Source of the DNA: Lentzea aerocolonigenes
Lineage (GTDB): Bacteria; Actinomycetota; Actinomycetes; Mycobacteriales; Pseudonocardiaceae
DNA: 64,000 bases
NCBI RefSeq assembly: GCF_000955955.1
Contig: NZ_JYJG01000064.1
Span: forward strand, 1-64,000
Direction of reading: 5' to 3'
The position numbers and the translations under genes are program-made. The notes under the pieces are model-generated. The model ran no database searches. It was not told the origin of the DNA and was given only the letters and a program-made list of their open reading frames with translations. Of the stretch, positions 1-7,922 are shown in pieces (the stretch's first letter is position 1; every line of letters begins with the position of its first letter).

Positions 1-753
1 GGGTTCCACCTGGCTATGGGCTCGCGCACTCAGCAGACCTCGCACGTTCTCGGCGATGATCAGCCGAGGGCGGAGGATGCTCGCGGCGTAGACCATCTGG
101 GACCACATCCCCGAACGGTTGTCCGGGCGCAGGCCTGCCCGCTTGCCCGCTGCGCTCAAGTCCTGGCAGGGGAACCCGCCGAGGAGCACGGCGACGCGCT
201 CGACCTGCTCCCAGTCCACGGCCGCGATGTCACCGAGGTTGGGCACGCCGGGAAACCGGTGCGAGAGCACCGCCGAGGCGTCTGGGTCGTTCTCGACGTG
301 CCACGCGACGGTGCCGCCGAGTACCGCCTGCACGCCAAGGTCGAGCCCTCCGAAACCAGAGAACAACGACCCGATCGCCGGCCCGTCGTCGGACCAGCCC
401 GCCGAGATAAGCCGGATTATGTCGGCAAGTTTCGCGCTCGCGAACCCGTCGACGAACGGGTGCGAAACCGGCCTTTCTGACCCCCGATAATCGAAACTTA
501 CCGGCGGCCAGTCCTCGTGCCGAGCAGCGTCGGCGAGGTCATCCTGTCTCACCGAAGTTGGCGCCGGGCCTGGTGAATCCGGCGCAGCCGCACGGCGTCT
601 CACCGAACCTGGCGAGGCGTCGTCGTCGCGCTGCGGCGATGCCAGGTTTGGTGAGACCGGGCTCGCGTGCGCGCGGAGCGGCCCGCGACCGGTCGGTGCC
701 GCCGCCCCAAAATCCTTGTGCGTGTCCATCTCGTCCCCCAGGTGGTCAGTCAT
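1..753 (-). CDS. DNA (cytosine-5-)-methyltransferase, C-terminus beyond window edge
   Basis: The reverse strand encodes a C5-cytosine methyltransferase that would transfer methyl groups from SAM to cytosine in DNA. Visible motifs are motif I (SLFSGFGGLDLG), the catalytic Pro-Cys motif (GGFPCQDLSAAGKRAG) and motif VI (IIAENVRG). The reading frame is open to base 1, so the target-recognition part is missing. About 130 residues precede motif I. They form a low-complexity linker containing several imperfect copies of a TCACCGAA-type sequence. The ATG at 753 overlaps the stop of the upstream gene as ATGA. The phage-like neighbours suggest a role in protecting the element from host restriction, which is inference. 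Confidence 0.85.
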   Translation of the reverse strand, partial: MTDHLGDEMDTHKDFGAAAPTGRGPLRAHASPVSPNLASPQRDDDASPGSVRRRAAAPDSPGPAPTSVRQDDLADAARHEDWPPVSFDYRGSERPVSHPFVDGFASAKLADIIRLISAGWSDDGPAIGSLFSGFGGLDLGVQAVLGGTVAWHVENDPDASAVLSHRFPGVPNLGDIAAVDWEQVERVAVLLGGFPCQDLSAAGKRAGLRPDNRSGMWSQMVYAASILRPRLIIAENVRGLLSARAHSQVEP

Positions 754-1271
754 CGCGCGGCCGTGAACGCCTCGGCGAGCCGGGCGTCGTGCGCGGGTTG
801 CTTGGTGAGCGGCTTGCCGCCCGGTCCGGTGCAGCGGACGCCCGGTTGGGCCTTGCACCACGGGCAGGCCACGGCGAGGTACACGCGGCGGGCCTCGGCC
901 TCGGCCTCGACGTGCTCGGGATCGGCGCCACGGGCGAGGGCGAGCGCGGCGGTGACGCGGGCGACGCCGGAGCGGATCGACCGCACGAGGTCCTCGGGCC
1001 GTTGCTCGATGGCACGGGCGCGCAGCGCGGCGCTGTGCTCGCGCTCGGCGTTCTCGCGCCGCGCGTTGCGCCACGACTCGACGATGTCGGCGGGCATCAC
1101 GGTTTCGGTGCTGCGCCGGTAGTGCTCGCGCAGCGCCGGCTCGGCGGCGGAGTACGGCACGTCGTCGAGCACGTGCGCCCATGTCCGCACCTGCATCGTG
1201 CTTCCGGCGCTGATCTTGTTGTCGAGCGTCGACGCGATACCGAGCAGCCGGGCGACCTCGGCGGCGTTCAT
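750..1271 (-). CDS. Phage-type zinc-binding protein
   Basis: This 173-residue protein ends in a zinc-ribbon-like motif, CPWCKAQPGVRC followed by GPGGKPLTKQPAHDARL. That matches the Cys-x2-Cys...Cys...His module common at the C-termini of actinophage proteins. The N-terminal half is helical, with conserved-looking Trp residues (VRTWAHVLDDV). Its exact role is unknown; nucleic-acid binding is plausible. The start is the ATG at 1271, which overlaps the preceding stop as ATGA; the reading frame extends further upstream, but that part is antisense-like. It sits in a run of overlapping genes typical of a phage early region. Confidence 0.7.
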   Translation of the reverse strand: MNAAEVARLLGIASTLDNKISAGSTMQVRTWAHVLDDVPYSAAEPALREHYRRSTETVMPADIVESWRNARRENAEREHSAALRARAIEQRPEDLVRSIRSGVARVTAALALARGADPEHVEAEAEARRVYLAVACPWCKAQPGVRCTGPGGKPLTKQPAHDARLAEAFTAAR

Positions 1272-2314
1272 CGCCGAGCCCCATCGAGCATGAGCAGCTC
1301 GCCGTCGACGACCGGCCCGTCGTCCTGGCCCTCGTGCTCGAACTCGGCCGCGAGCGCAAACCACCCGGCGGCCTTGGCGTCCCGCTTGGACAGCCCAGCG
1401 GGCACGGCCGTCGCCTCGACGTGTCGAGCGCGGACGGCGTCGGCGTACAGGTGCGGCAGCAGACCGGGCGCGGCGCCGGGGCGGCCGTGCCACAGATCGA
1501 GCGCGGCCGTGACGGTGTCCGGGTCGGCGCGGTCGGCGAGCAGTCCGTCGACATGCTTGCCGAGCGCCCGCACGGTCTTCGTCGGGTATGGGGCACCGAC
1601 CGAGCTGTGCCACCCGGCGGTGAGCCGGTAGGCCTCCGGTCGTACGGCGGTCGCGGCGAGAGTGGCCGCGGTGACCCCGGCGCCTCGCGTGCGTGTGCGC
1701 GCGTGACGCTTTTCTTGAGTTGGTAGTGAGTCTGGGTGACTACTCCCCTTACCCCCTACCCCCGCGTTTGACGGGAACCCTTCGGGGAAGGGTTCGGCGA
1801 ACCCTTCCGACGGGCGTTCATCAGCAGTGGGAGCGGACGAGTTCGAACGTGAGCTCGTGGGTTCCGTCTGGTGGTAGGTGGATGTGCCGTCGAGGGTGTC
1901 AGCGACCGCGTCGGCGTGCACATGGTCGAGGCGGCGCAGCTCGTCGGCGAGCACAGCGCGCAGCCTCGGCGACTCGACCGCGAGGGCGAACCGGAAAGCG
2001 GCCTTAAGGACGTTGGGTTGCTTGGCTACGCCGTCCTTGCGCATGAACGCCCGCACGAGCACCTCGTCGGTGTCGGCGTCGACCAGTGCGAAGCGGGCAC
2101 GGTCCAGCTCGGCGAGCGCGGCCTCGATGTCGGCGACGTCGGTCGCCGAGCAGCCGCGCGCCCACCTGCTCACCGTGAGCGGCAGAACTCCAGCCTGGTT
2201 GATGGTCGGCTGTGAGAGCAGCAGGAAGTACAGCCGTTGAGCCTCGGGCGAGAGGGCGCGGAAGTCGTCGTCACGCCAAATCGCGGTCAGGATGCGTGCG
2301 TGTTCGCGGCTCAC
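1268..2314 (-). CDS. Phage replication-type winged-helix protein
   Basis: The 348-residue protein opens with VSREHARILTAIW and continues with RDDDFRALSPEAQRLYF. This resembles the N-terminal winged helix of DnaD/replication-initiation-like phage proteins, in which a small domain is followed by a long low-complexity linker (residues about 150-225, Ser/Pro/Arg-rich) and a C-terminal helical part. The family assignment is by pattern only. The GTG start at 2314 overlaps the preceding stop as GTGA. Gene order (nuclease, small winged-helix protein, this gene, methyltransferase) fits a phage replication/recombination module. Confidence 0.6.
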   Translation of the reverse strand: MSREHARILTAIWRDDDFRALSPEAQRLYFLLLSQPTINQAGVLPLTVSRWARGCSATDVADIEAALAELDRARFALVDADTDEVLVRAFMRKDGVAKQPNVLKAAFRFALAVESPRLRAVLADELRRLDHVHADAVADTLDGTSTYHQTEPTSSRSNSSAPTADERPSEGFAEPFPEGFPSNAGVGGKGSSHPDSLPTQEKRHARTRTRGAGVTAATLAATAVRPEAYRLTAGWHSSVGAPYPTKTVRALGKHVDGLLADRADPDTVTAALDLWHGRPGAAPGLLPHLYADAVRARHVEATAVPAGLSKRDAKAAGWFALAAEFEHEGQDDGPVVDGELLMLDGARR

Positions 2315-2544
2315 GCAGACGCACCTCGCACGTGCCGCTCGGGCACCGTTGAGCCGGCGGACACGGTGATTGGGCCGGCGGTCGGGTCGGTTGTGGCTGC
2401 TCGGCGGCGCAGGATGCGCGTCACCTCGGCGGCCTCGGCGGCCTGCAACTGGTCGAGCGGACGGCGGCCGACGAGAGCGGCCTCGACGGCGAGCGCGTCG
2501 AGCAGCCTCGGCCCGGCGGGCACGCCGGTAGAGCTGACGGTCAC
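2311..2544 (-). CDS. Small phage-region protein, function unknown
   Basis: A 77-residue protein, predicted helical in the middle (LLDALAVEAALVGRRPLDQL and the following AEAAEVTRILRRR). It starts at a GTG preceded by GGGGGA seven bases upstream, and its stop overlaps the next gene as GTGA. No family is recognised. Its place within a chain of overlapping reading frames is the main argument that it is real. About 90 bases without a gene separate it from the upstream gene. Confidence 0.5.
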   Translation of the reverse strand: MTVSSTGVPAGPRLLDALAVEAALVGRRPLDQLQAAEAAEVTRILRRRAATTDPTAGPITVSAGSTVPERHVRGASA

Positions 2545-2636
2545 GGTGAATCCCCCAGGAAGCGGCGAGCGCGGGCGTGCGCCATCGCGCCCGCCGCAAG
2601 ATGACGACGGACTTCGGTGTTGTGGGGTGTGGGCGG

Positions 2637-2975
2637 CTACGCGGCCGAGGCGGCCGGGTTCGCTACCCAGACGCGGTTGCGGCTCGCTCGCCGACTACGG
2701 CGTCGGCTGCGGTACTCGCCGCAGGGCACGATTAGGCGTCGGGCGGCCCAGTTGCCGATCAGGCTCGGCAGCACGTTCGGCGAGTGCGGCTCGATCCCCG
2801 TAGGGACACCACGGCGGATGTCCTCGGCGGTGAATGGCTGACCCGAGGCGACCAACTCGTCGAGCACGATCTCGGCGGCCTCGCGGTAGCGGCGGTGCGC
2901 GGCCACGGCGGCGGCGAGGTTGGCCTCTTGTCCGCGTTTGCGGTCGGCGAGGCCGAGCTGAAGCTGATCAGTCAC
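2637..2975 (-). CDS. Small winged-helix phage protein
   Basis: A 112-residue protein starting VTDQLQLGLADRKRGQEANL. The middle part (ASGQPFTAEDIRRGVP... PNVLPSLIGNWAARRLIVP) has the pattern of actinophage wHTH proteins in which a glycine-led FTA/DDVR helix is followed by a small winged helix and a basic tail (RSRRRSRRASRNRVWV). A DNA-binding role in replication is inferred. The GTG start at 2975 has a GGGAGGT ribosome-binding site nearby and overlaps the end of the upstream gene by eight bases. Confidence 0.6.
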   Translation of the reverse strand: MTDQLQLGLADRKRGQEANLAAAVAAHRRYREAAEIVLDELVASGQPFTAEDIRRGVPTGIEPHSPNVLPSLIGNWAARRLIVPCGEYRSRRRSRRASRNRVWVANPAASAA

Positions 2976-3219
2976 GAGGTACCTCCCATCGCGGCGGGTT
3001 GTGGTCGAGGTAGCGAGCCCACTCGCCGAGGTCGGCGAGCAGGCGGTGATGCCGGGCAATTTCGGCGGCGCGCTCGGCAGGGGCGAGCCCGGCGAGCACA
3101 GGACAGGTCGGGCACTCGGGGCAGCAGGGCACGCAGTCGACGGCCGCGCAGCAGCCGCCGGGGCGGTGGTCGCCGCAGCACGCGACGACCACCCCGGCAG
3201 CAACAAGACCAGCGGTCAC
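2968..3219 (-). CDS. Small cysteine-rich protein
   Basis: An 83-residue protein with a strikingly Cys-rich N-terminal half (VVVACCGDHRPGGCCAAVDC followed by VPCCPECPTCPVL; eleven cysteines within about 30 residues) and a helical C-terminal half (APAERAAEIARHHRLLADLGEWARYLD). The cysteines could bind zinc or another metal, but no family is recognised. The start ATG overlaps the stop of the nuclease gene as ATGA, which supports translation from this element's operon. Confidence 0.5.
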   Translation of the reverse strand: MTAGLVAAGVVVACCGDHRPGGCCAAVDCVPCCPECPTCPVLAGLAPAERAAEIARHHRLLADLGEWARYLDHNPPRWEVPRD

Positions 3220-4103
3220 GCAGCACCTGCCTGCATAGGTGATGGGCGCAGTGATGGCGCCGCACCGTTGCGACCAGGCACCCGGATCGCCACCGACTCA
3301 CCGTCGACCAGTGCGCGCCGGTGCCGTCCGAGCGCGTCGAGCACCTCGGACGTTGCTCGCAGCTTCACGGCCTCGGCGCGCTTGTGGTCTGCGACCGCAG
3401 CCCGGTACTGCTCGGCGAGCCCTGCCTCGATCTCGACCTCGGTGTCGTCGATCTCGGGATGCAGTTCCCGCACCGCCCGATGCGTCGCGGCGTGCTCGTC
3501 GATCTCCGGTCGCACACCACGGTCGACCGAGTCGAGGAACTCACGGGCGGCGGCGCGCAGCGTCTCAGCCTCGGTGAGGTTCCACTCGACGAGGTACTCG
3601 CGGAACTCAAGGTTCGTGGTCAGCACCGCGACGTGTGCACGATTCAGGCCGAGCGTGTCGAGCTGCCACATGACCTGACACCGGACGTAGTCCGGCACCT
3701 CATCGGTGCCGCGCCTGCCCCACTCGAACAGGTCGGCAGCGGTCTTGACCTTGAGCAGCGATCGCTCGGCGAGCCCGGTCAGCATTCGGTCGGGCGTCGC
3801 GAGTTGCCACGGCCGTTGACGGTTTGCCCACATGCCCGTGCGGCGCACGCGGTACTCGGGATGCTGCTCCGCGAACCACTCGGCGACGACGGACTCAAGC
3901 CGATGACCACGGCGCATCGCGTCATTGCTCGGCGCCGCAGCGATGAGGCCCCTTTTCCTATTCCACAGAGAGAATGTCGATTCATACGGCGACATATTCA
4001 TGACTGCGGCGATCTCTGAACCCCCCAGGCCCATCGACCGAACTGCGTTCCATTCACGAGAACCAGGCTCGAACGAGCCAACACGTACAGCGGAAGCCTT
4101 CAT
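3216..4103 (-). CDS. YqaJ/lambda-exonuclease-family recombination nuclease, altered active site
   Basis: The 295-residue protein has the YqaJ family layout: GLGGSEIAAVMNMSPYESTF (residues 26-44), GHRLESVVAEWF (66-77), ATPDRML (102-108) and the strand that normally carries Glu-x-Lys. Members are PD-(D/E)xK nucleases that resect DNA ends for phage recombination. Here the motif at 116-121 reads LLKVKT. The family Glu is therefore Lys118, while Asp105 and Lys120 are kept. A GAG-to-AAG change would explain this. Unless another acidic residue substitutes, activity should be reduced or lost. The gene overlaps both neighbours by four bases. Confidence 0.8.
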   Translation of the reverse strand: MKASAVRVGSFEPGSREWNAVRSMGLGGSEIAAVMNMSPYESTFSLWNRKRGLIAAAPSNDAMRRGHRLESVVAEWFAEQHPEYRVRRTGMWANRQRPWQLATPDRMLTGLAERSLLKVKTAADLFEWGRRGTDEVPDYVRCQVMWQLDTLGLNRAHVAVLTTNLEFREYLVEWNLTEAETLRAAAREFLDSVDRGVRPEIDEHAATHRAVRELHPEIDDTEVEIEAGLAEQYRAAVADHKRAEAVKLRATSEVLDALGRHRRALVDGESVAIRVPGRNGAAPSLRPSPMQAGAA

Positions 4104-4339
4104 GCGGCAGCTCCATTGTCCGTCCCGTCGACCTCGAACACGTCCTCAAACGAAACGTGGAGCCTGCTCAAGGTGGCGGCGATTAAGGAGTTGCCCGGCA
4201 GCTGCTCTCCGTCTAGCACGCGACCAACGGTCGACTGCGACACACCAAGACGCTTGGCGAGCGCGTACCTCGATTTGAGCCCTTGTGCAATCCCGATTCT
4301 CTCCAGCGCGTCCGGGCGGACACGCACTTGCGCAGACAT
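4100..4339 (-). CDS. Cro/C1-type helix-turn-helix regulator
   Basis: A 79-residue protein with a single XRE-family helix-turn-helix (SRYALAKRLGVSQSTVGRVL, residues 23-42), so it should bind operator DNA as a dimer. It is the first gene of the minus-strand phage-type operon and overlaps the nuclease gene by ATGA. A perfect palindrome lies 27 bases upstream of its start (4366-4375) and is a candidate operator. Whether it is a repressor or an excision/activation switch cannot be read from sequence. Confidence 0.8.
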   Translation of the reverse strand: MSAQVRVRPDALERIGIAQGLKSRYALAKRLGVSQSTVGRVLDGEQLPGNSLIAATLSRLHVSFEDVFEVDGTDNGAAA

Positions 4340-4365
4340 TCAACCCCCCAGGTCGATTCGTGCAC

Positions 4366-4375
4366 GGAACGTTCC
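4366..4375. promoter_or_regulatory. Palindromic operator candidate upstream of the XRE gene
   Basis: GGAACGTTCC is a perfect ten-base palindrome, flanked by imperfect arms (CGTGCAC on the left, CGTTCACG on the right). It lies between the start of the Cro/C1-type gene and the A/T-richer upstream DNA, where the element's early promoter should be. Binding by that regulator is inference. Confidence 0.45.
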
Positions 4376-5070
4376 CGTTCACGATCACGACCCTACGTGC
4401 GCATCTGGACAGGGCTCAACGATTGCGTTAACGGAAGCACCTGACGAAACAGACCGAGGACGCACGTACTCGCGTAGGGGACTACGCCGAACGGGTCGAA
4501 CTGGGTGCCGCACTGTCTGTGTCGCAGCGGTGACGCCCGGCAGGGTATTGCCGCAGCGTAACTGTAGGCAGCCCGCTTGGTTGAAGCGTCAAAGATCATG
4601 TGACGCAACGAGAAGATCGTGACTGCGGTGCAGATTCTGAAGATCCACTACAAGTCGTCTGCGTTCGAATGACTACATTGTGCTTACTTGCGTGCGCGGC
4701 ACGGTTAGTCAACCCTTGGCGGGAATCTTGTTCCTTTGTAGTGGCTACATCGGACAGATACAGTGATGCAAAACACAGAGCCGATCCGTTTACGATCGGC
4801 GGCGTGCGTGCTGCGTCCCGCTTGGATGCCGACGCTAATTGTTGCCATCGCTAACCAATATGTGACGTTAGGTCGGTGCCCGAGCATTCCTCATGCGGGT
4901 TCATTTGGTCCGTGTAGTCACGATGGGCCGTGGTTCTTCGTGGCGCGAGGCGGGTCTTTCGGTCGACTCTGGGGGGTGTTTGAAGATCCACATCTCACCC
5001 CTCACACATGCCACTTGCGCTTGTCTGTATGCTGGCGTTTGACCAGGTAAGTACAGCGCTAGTGCTGGTA
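4376..5070. other. Non-coding, A/T-richer end of the integrated element
   Basis: Roughly 700 bases with no convincing gene. Base composition is visibly richer in A and T than anywhere else nearby, and the short reading frames here lack ribosome-binding sites and actinobacterial codon bias. It probably holds the early promoter and integration-related sites between the leftward phage operon and the tRNA-derived attachment site. No integrase or excisionase was found here. Confidence 0.5.
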
Positions 5071-5117
5071 CGCCTTGTAAGCGAAAGGTTAGGGGTTCGA
5101 TTCCCCTCGCCGGCTCT
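5071..5117 (+). pseudogene. 3' part of tRNA-Thr(UGU), probable attachment site
   Basis: The sequence runs from the anticodon loop (CTTGTAA, anticodon TGT at 5076-5078) through a perfect T-arm (AGGGG TTCGATT CCCCT, 5091-5107) to the acceptor strand CGCCGGC (5108-5114). CCA is not encoded. A possible 5' acceptor strand, GCTGGCG, lies at 5031-5037, but about 30 bases separate it from the anticodon stem, too many for a normal D-arm. The anticodon stem also has a mismatch. A complete tRNA is therefore unlikely. A 3' tRNA fragment beside phage-type genes is typical of an att site. Confidence 0.6.
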
Positions 5118-5122
5118 TATCC

Positions 5123-5156
5123 GACGAGGGTTCGCCCAGGTGGGCGGGCCCTCGTC
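5123..5156 (+). terminator. Hairpin terminator after the tRNA-Thr fragment
   Basis: GACGAGGG (5123-5130) pairs with CCCTCGTC (5149-5156), with an inner CCCA/TGGG stem. It lies immediately downstream of the tRNA 3' end and upstream of the convergent membrane-protein gene. It lacks a strong T-run, as is common in actinobacteria. Confidence 0.6.
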
Positions 5157-5177
5157 TCAATTCAACGTGACAGTTCG

Positions 5178-6890
5178 TCAGCTTTTGCGAACGAGTCCGG
5201 TAAAGCCCGCGACACTCAGTGTTGCGAAGCTCCATCCCAGGATCTGGATGACCCAGCCTGCTCCGGTCGCCCACTGCCCGGCTGGTCCGTTCGCCAGTTC
5301 GCACCTCGGTGTGCCGCCGAGCTTCACGAGCGGGATGGCGAGATCCGCCGCAAGACTGATTCTGTTCACCGGTGAACAGGCGTCCGGTCCGCGGTCTTTG
5401 GCCGGTGTCAGGCCGTTATAGGCATTCGTTGTCCACACGAGACAGAGCGCCAGGACGAACGTGATGAGCAGTCCGGCTACCGCTCTCGAGGGCTTGTAGC
5501 CGTAGCCGAGGGTAACTCCAAGGAACCAGTGCCACAGCTTGTTGCCCGGGTCGCCGCGGCGGCGGAGGTCCCGTTGCTGGGCGATCAACACCTTGCGGGC
5601 GGTGTGCTCGTGTCCGGCGGCGCGGTGCACGGCCGCAAGTTGCTGGTACGGCTGGGCGTGGTAGTTGAACGAGTGGTCGCGCAACATCGTGAGCCACGCG
5701 CCGGTGTCGTCGGGCGGATCCGGATAGGTCAGGCCGTCGACCGAGGCGGTGAAGATCTCGGCTTCGAGCAGTTCGGGAACGTCGAGCGCGAGCGCGTCCC
5801 CGACCTTGGTGCCCAGCAGAGCGAGCTCGTAGCCGGCGCCGTGGTTGATCAGTTTCCCGGGACGGAACACGAGTTCGCCGCTGACACGGGTGTCGCTGAA
5901 CTCCACGGCGGGCATCGGACTGTGCGCCTCGACCTCCGCGTCGCTGAAGGTGACGCTCGCGCCGATCGACGTCTTGTGCACCAAGAGTGCCTGGCCGTCG
6001 CCGTTGCGCACCCTGCCGCTGACGATCAGGCCCGCTCCGATCTTCGTGTCGACCATGCGGACAGTGCCGGCCTGCGCGCTCTCGGAGAGCGCGTCGAAGC
6101 CTTCGGAGAGCCGCACCTCCTGCCGGAACTCCGCGCCGTCGAGGCAGAGCGAGGTGTCCGCGGCGCCGCGCAGCACCGCTCCTCGCATCCGCAGGCCACC
6201 GGCTGTGGCGTCGATCAGCTGCATCGCGGCGCCCTCGCCCGCTCTGATGAAGCTCAGGCTGAGCTGGACGACTCCGCCGATCTTCGCGTTGTTGGCGCGC
6301 AAGGCCTCGCCCGAGGCGTTGTCGATCACCGCCCCTTCCAGCTGGAGGTCGCCACCGATGTCGCAGCTGTCGAGCCAGAGTGTGCCGTCGACGAACATTC
6401 CGTCGGCCTGTACGTGACCTCTCACGCGCAGGCCGTTGCCGTAGAACATCCGCACACTCGTGCCGTGAAGGAACAACGTGCCGTCGATGTGCGCGTTGTC
6501 GAGGTCGAGAACGCCCGTGCAGCGGGCCTCCCTCAGGCCGAAGTAGCGCACCCGCATGCCTTCCGCGTGCAGCCCGGGCATCGTGGAGCCGTCGAAGGTC
6601 AACGAGTGCAGGGTGGCGTCGCAGAACCACATCGGTGCTTCGATCACGCTGTCGTCCAGCTCCAGCGACGTCGACGTCTCGAGGTTGCTCAGGTCGAGCT
6701 CGCCGGTGATCCGCGCCCCGCGCACCCTGATCCCTCGCGGATCGAGGCCATCCGCCCGCAGCAGGTCGCGGATGACCTGGCCGCGCAGCACGTTGTCGTG
6801 GCGGCGGCCGAGGTGGAGGATCTCGCCCGCTTCCGCGGCGCGTTTCATGTCCTGCTCTGTCTCACTAGGACGTGACATTGTGGGCACCAT
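5178..6890 (-). CDS. Membrane protein with pentapeptide/beta-helix-like N-domain
   Basis: A 570-residue protein. Residues about 40-380 are a long series of short strand repeats of the form ARITGELDLS / ARCTGVLDLD / AKIGGVVQLS, like the quadrilateral or right-handed beta-helix proteins often labelled membrane-associated oxidoreductase in actinomycetes. No cofactor site is visible. The C-terminal part carries two membrane segments (AVAGLLITFVLALCLVWTT and GWVIQILGWSFATLSVAGF) after an LGYGYKPSRA motif. The ATG at 6890 has GAGG seven bases upstream; an alternative ATG lies at 6878. The start overlaps that of the divergent reductase gene within one CATG palindrome. Confidence 0.7.
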   Translation of the reverse strand: MVPTMSRPSETEQDMKRAAEAGEILHLGRRHDNVLRGQVIRDLLRADGLDPRGIRVRGARITGELDLSNLETSTSLELDDSVIEAPMWFCDATLHSLTFDGSTMPGLHAEGMRVRYFGLREARCTGVLDLDNAHIDGTLFLHGTSVRMFYGNGLRVRGHVQADGMFVDGTLWLDSCDIGGDLQLEGAVIDNASGEALRANNAKIGGVVQLSLSFIRAGEGAAMQLIDATAGGLRMRGAVLRGAADTSLCLDGAEFRQEVRLSEGFDALSESAQAGTVRMVDTKIGAGLIVSGRVRNGDGQALLVHKTSIGASVTFSDAEVEAHSPMPAVEFSDTRVSGELVFRPGKLINHGAGYELALLGTKVGDALALDVPELLEAEIFTASVDGLTYPDPPDDTGAWLTMLRDHSFNYHAQPYQQLAAVHRAAGHEHTARKVLIAQQRDLRRRGDPGNKLWHWFLGVTLGYGYKPSRAVAGLLITFVLALCLVWTTNAYNGLTPAKDRGPDACSPVNRISLAADLAIPLVKLGGTPRCELANGPAGQWATGAGWVIQILGWSFATLSVAGFTGLVRKS

Positions 6891-7917
6891 GTCCTACCTC
6901 GCGGATAGCGCGCGCTACGACCAGATGACTTACCGGCGGACTGGCCGCAGCGGTCTCAAGCTGCCGGCGATCTCGCTCGGTCTGTGGCACAACTTCGGCG
7001 GCGACCGGCCGTACGAGCTCGGCCGCGGCATCGCGCGGCGGGCGTTCGACCTCGGTGTCACGCACTTCGACCTCGCCAACAACTACGGTCCGCCGTACGG
7101 CTCGGCGGAGGTGACGTTCGGGCAGATCCTGAAGGATGATCTCAGGCCGTACCGGGACGAGCTGGTCATTTCGACCAAGGCCGGTTACGACATGTGGGCC
7201 GGGCCGTACGGGGAGTGGGGCAGCCGCAAGTACCTGCTGTCGTCGCTCGACCAGTCGCTGACCCGGATGGGCCTGGACTACGTCGACATCTTCTACTCGC
7301 ACCGGTTCGACCCGGAGACTCCGCTCGAGGAGACGATGGGCGCGCTGGTCAGCGCGGTGCAGCAGGGCAAGGCGCTCTACGTCGGCATCTCGTCGTACTC
7401 GCCGGCCAAGACCCGTGAGGCGGCTGAGCTGCTCAGGTCCGCGGGCGTGCCGTTGCTGATCCACCAGCCGAGCTACTCGATGCTCAACCGCTGGATCGAG
7501 CCGGAGCTGCTGGACACCCTGGAGGAGGTCGGCGCGGGCTGCATCGCGTTCTCGCCGCTCGCGCAGGGCATGCTGACGGACCGCTACCTCAACGGCGTGC
7601 CGGCGGACTCCCGTGCGGCGCAGAACAAGTCGCTGTCGACGGACCTGCTGAGCGACGAGAACCTCGCTCGGATCCGGGCGCTGAACGACATCGCCGCGTC
7701 GCGTGGCCAGTCGCTGGCGCAGCTCGCGCTCACGTGGACGATCCGCGACTCGCGCGTCACGTCGGCGTTGATCGGTGCGTCGTCCGTCGACCAGCTGGAG
7801 CAGAACCTCGCGGCACTGCAGGCGCCGCCGCTGACCGACGACGAGCTCGCCGAGATCGACAAGCACGCCGTCGAGTCGGGCATCGACCTCTGGGCCACCA
7901 GCTCCCAGTCGGAGTGA
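6889..7917 (+). CDS. Aldo/keto reductase, YghZ-like
   Basis: A 342-residue NADPH-dependent aldo/keto reductase of the YghZ (L-glyceraldehyde-3-phosphate reductase) type. The opening YRRTGRSGLKLPAISLGLWH is characteristic. The catalytic tetrad is visible: Asp/Tyr in THFDLANNYGPPYG, Lys in VISTKAGY, His in YSHRFDPETP. A cofactor-binding C-terminus (SALIGASSVDQLEQNL) is present. Substrate is unknown; detoxification of small aldehydes such as methylglyoxal is typical of the family. The start at 6889 matches the usual N-terminal extension but leaves no clean ribosome-binding site; ATG 6925 is an alternative. It ends at a strong hairpin shared with the convergent kinase gene. Confidence 0.85.
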   Translation: MSYLADSARYDQMTYRRTGRSGLKLPAISLGLWHNFGGDRPYELGRGIARRAFDLGVTHFDLANNYGPPYGSAEVTFGQILKDDLRPYRDELVISTKAGYDMWAGPYGEWGSRKYLLSSLDQSLTRMGLDYVDIFYSHRFDPETPLEETMGALVSAVQQGKALYVGISSYSPAKTREAAELLRSAGVPLLIHQPSYSMLNRWIEPELLDTLEEVGAGCIAFSPLAQGMLTDRYLNGVPADSRAAQNKSLSTDLLSDENLARIRALNDIAASRGQSLAQLALTWTIRDSRVTSALIGASSVDQLEQNLAALQAPPLTDDELAEIDKHAVESGIDLWATSSQSE

Positions 7918-7922
7918 GTTCG

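Noticed and set aside
541..680. Repeated TCACCGAA/TTCGGTGAGA words near the methyltransferase N-terminus, considered as regulatory repeats
   Set aside because: They lie within the coding frame of the methyltransferase linker, are short and imperfect, and have no clear spacing; treated as low-complexity coding DNA.
5031..5115. A complete tRNA-Thr gene
   Set aside because: GCTGGCG can pair with the acceptor strand, but the intervening 30-base segment does not make a D-arm and the anticodon stem has a mismatch, so only the 3' part is annotated.
5529..6875. A 448-codon plus-strand frame opposite the beta-helix membrane protein
   Set aside because: The minus-strand protein has repeats, membrane segments and a ribosome-binding site; the plus frame has none of these.
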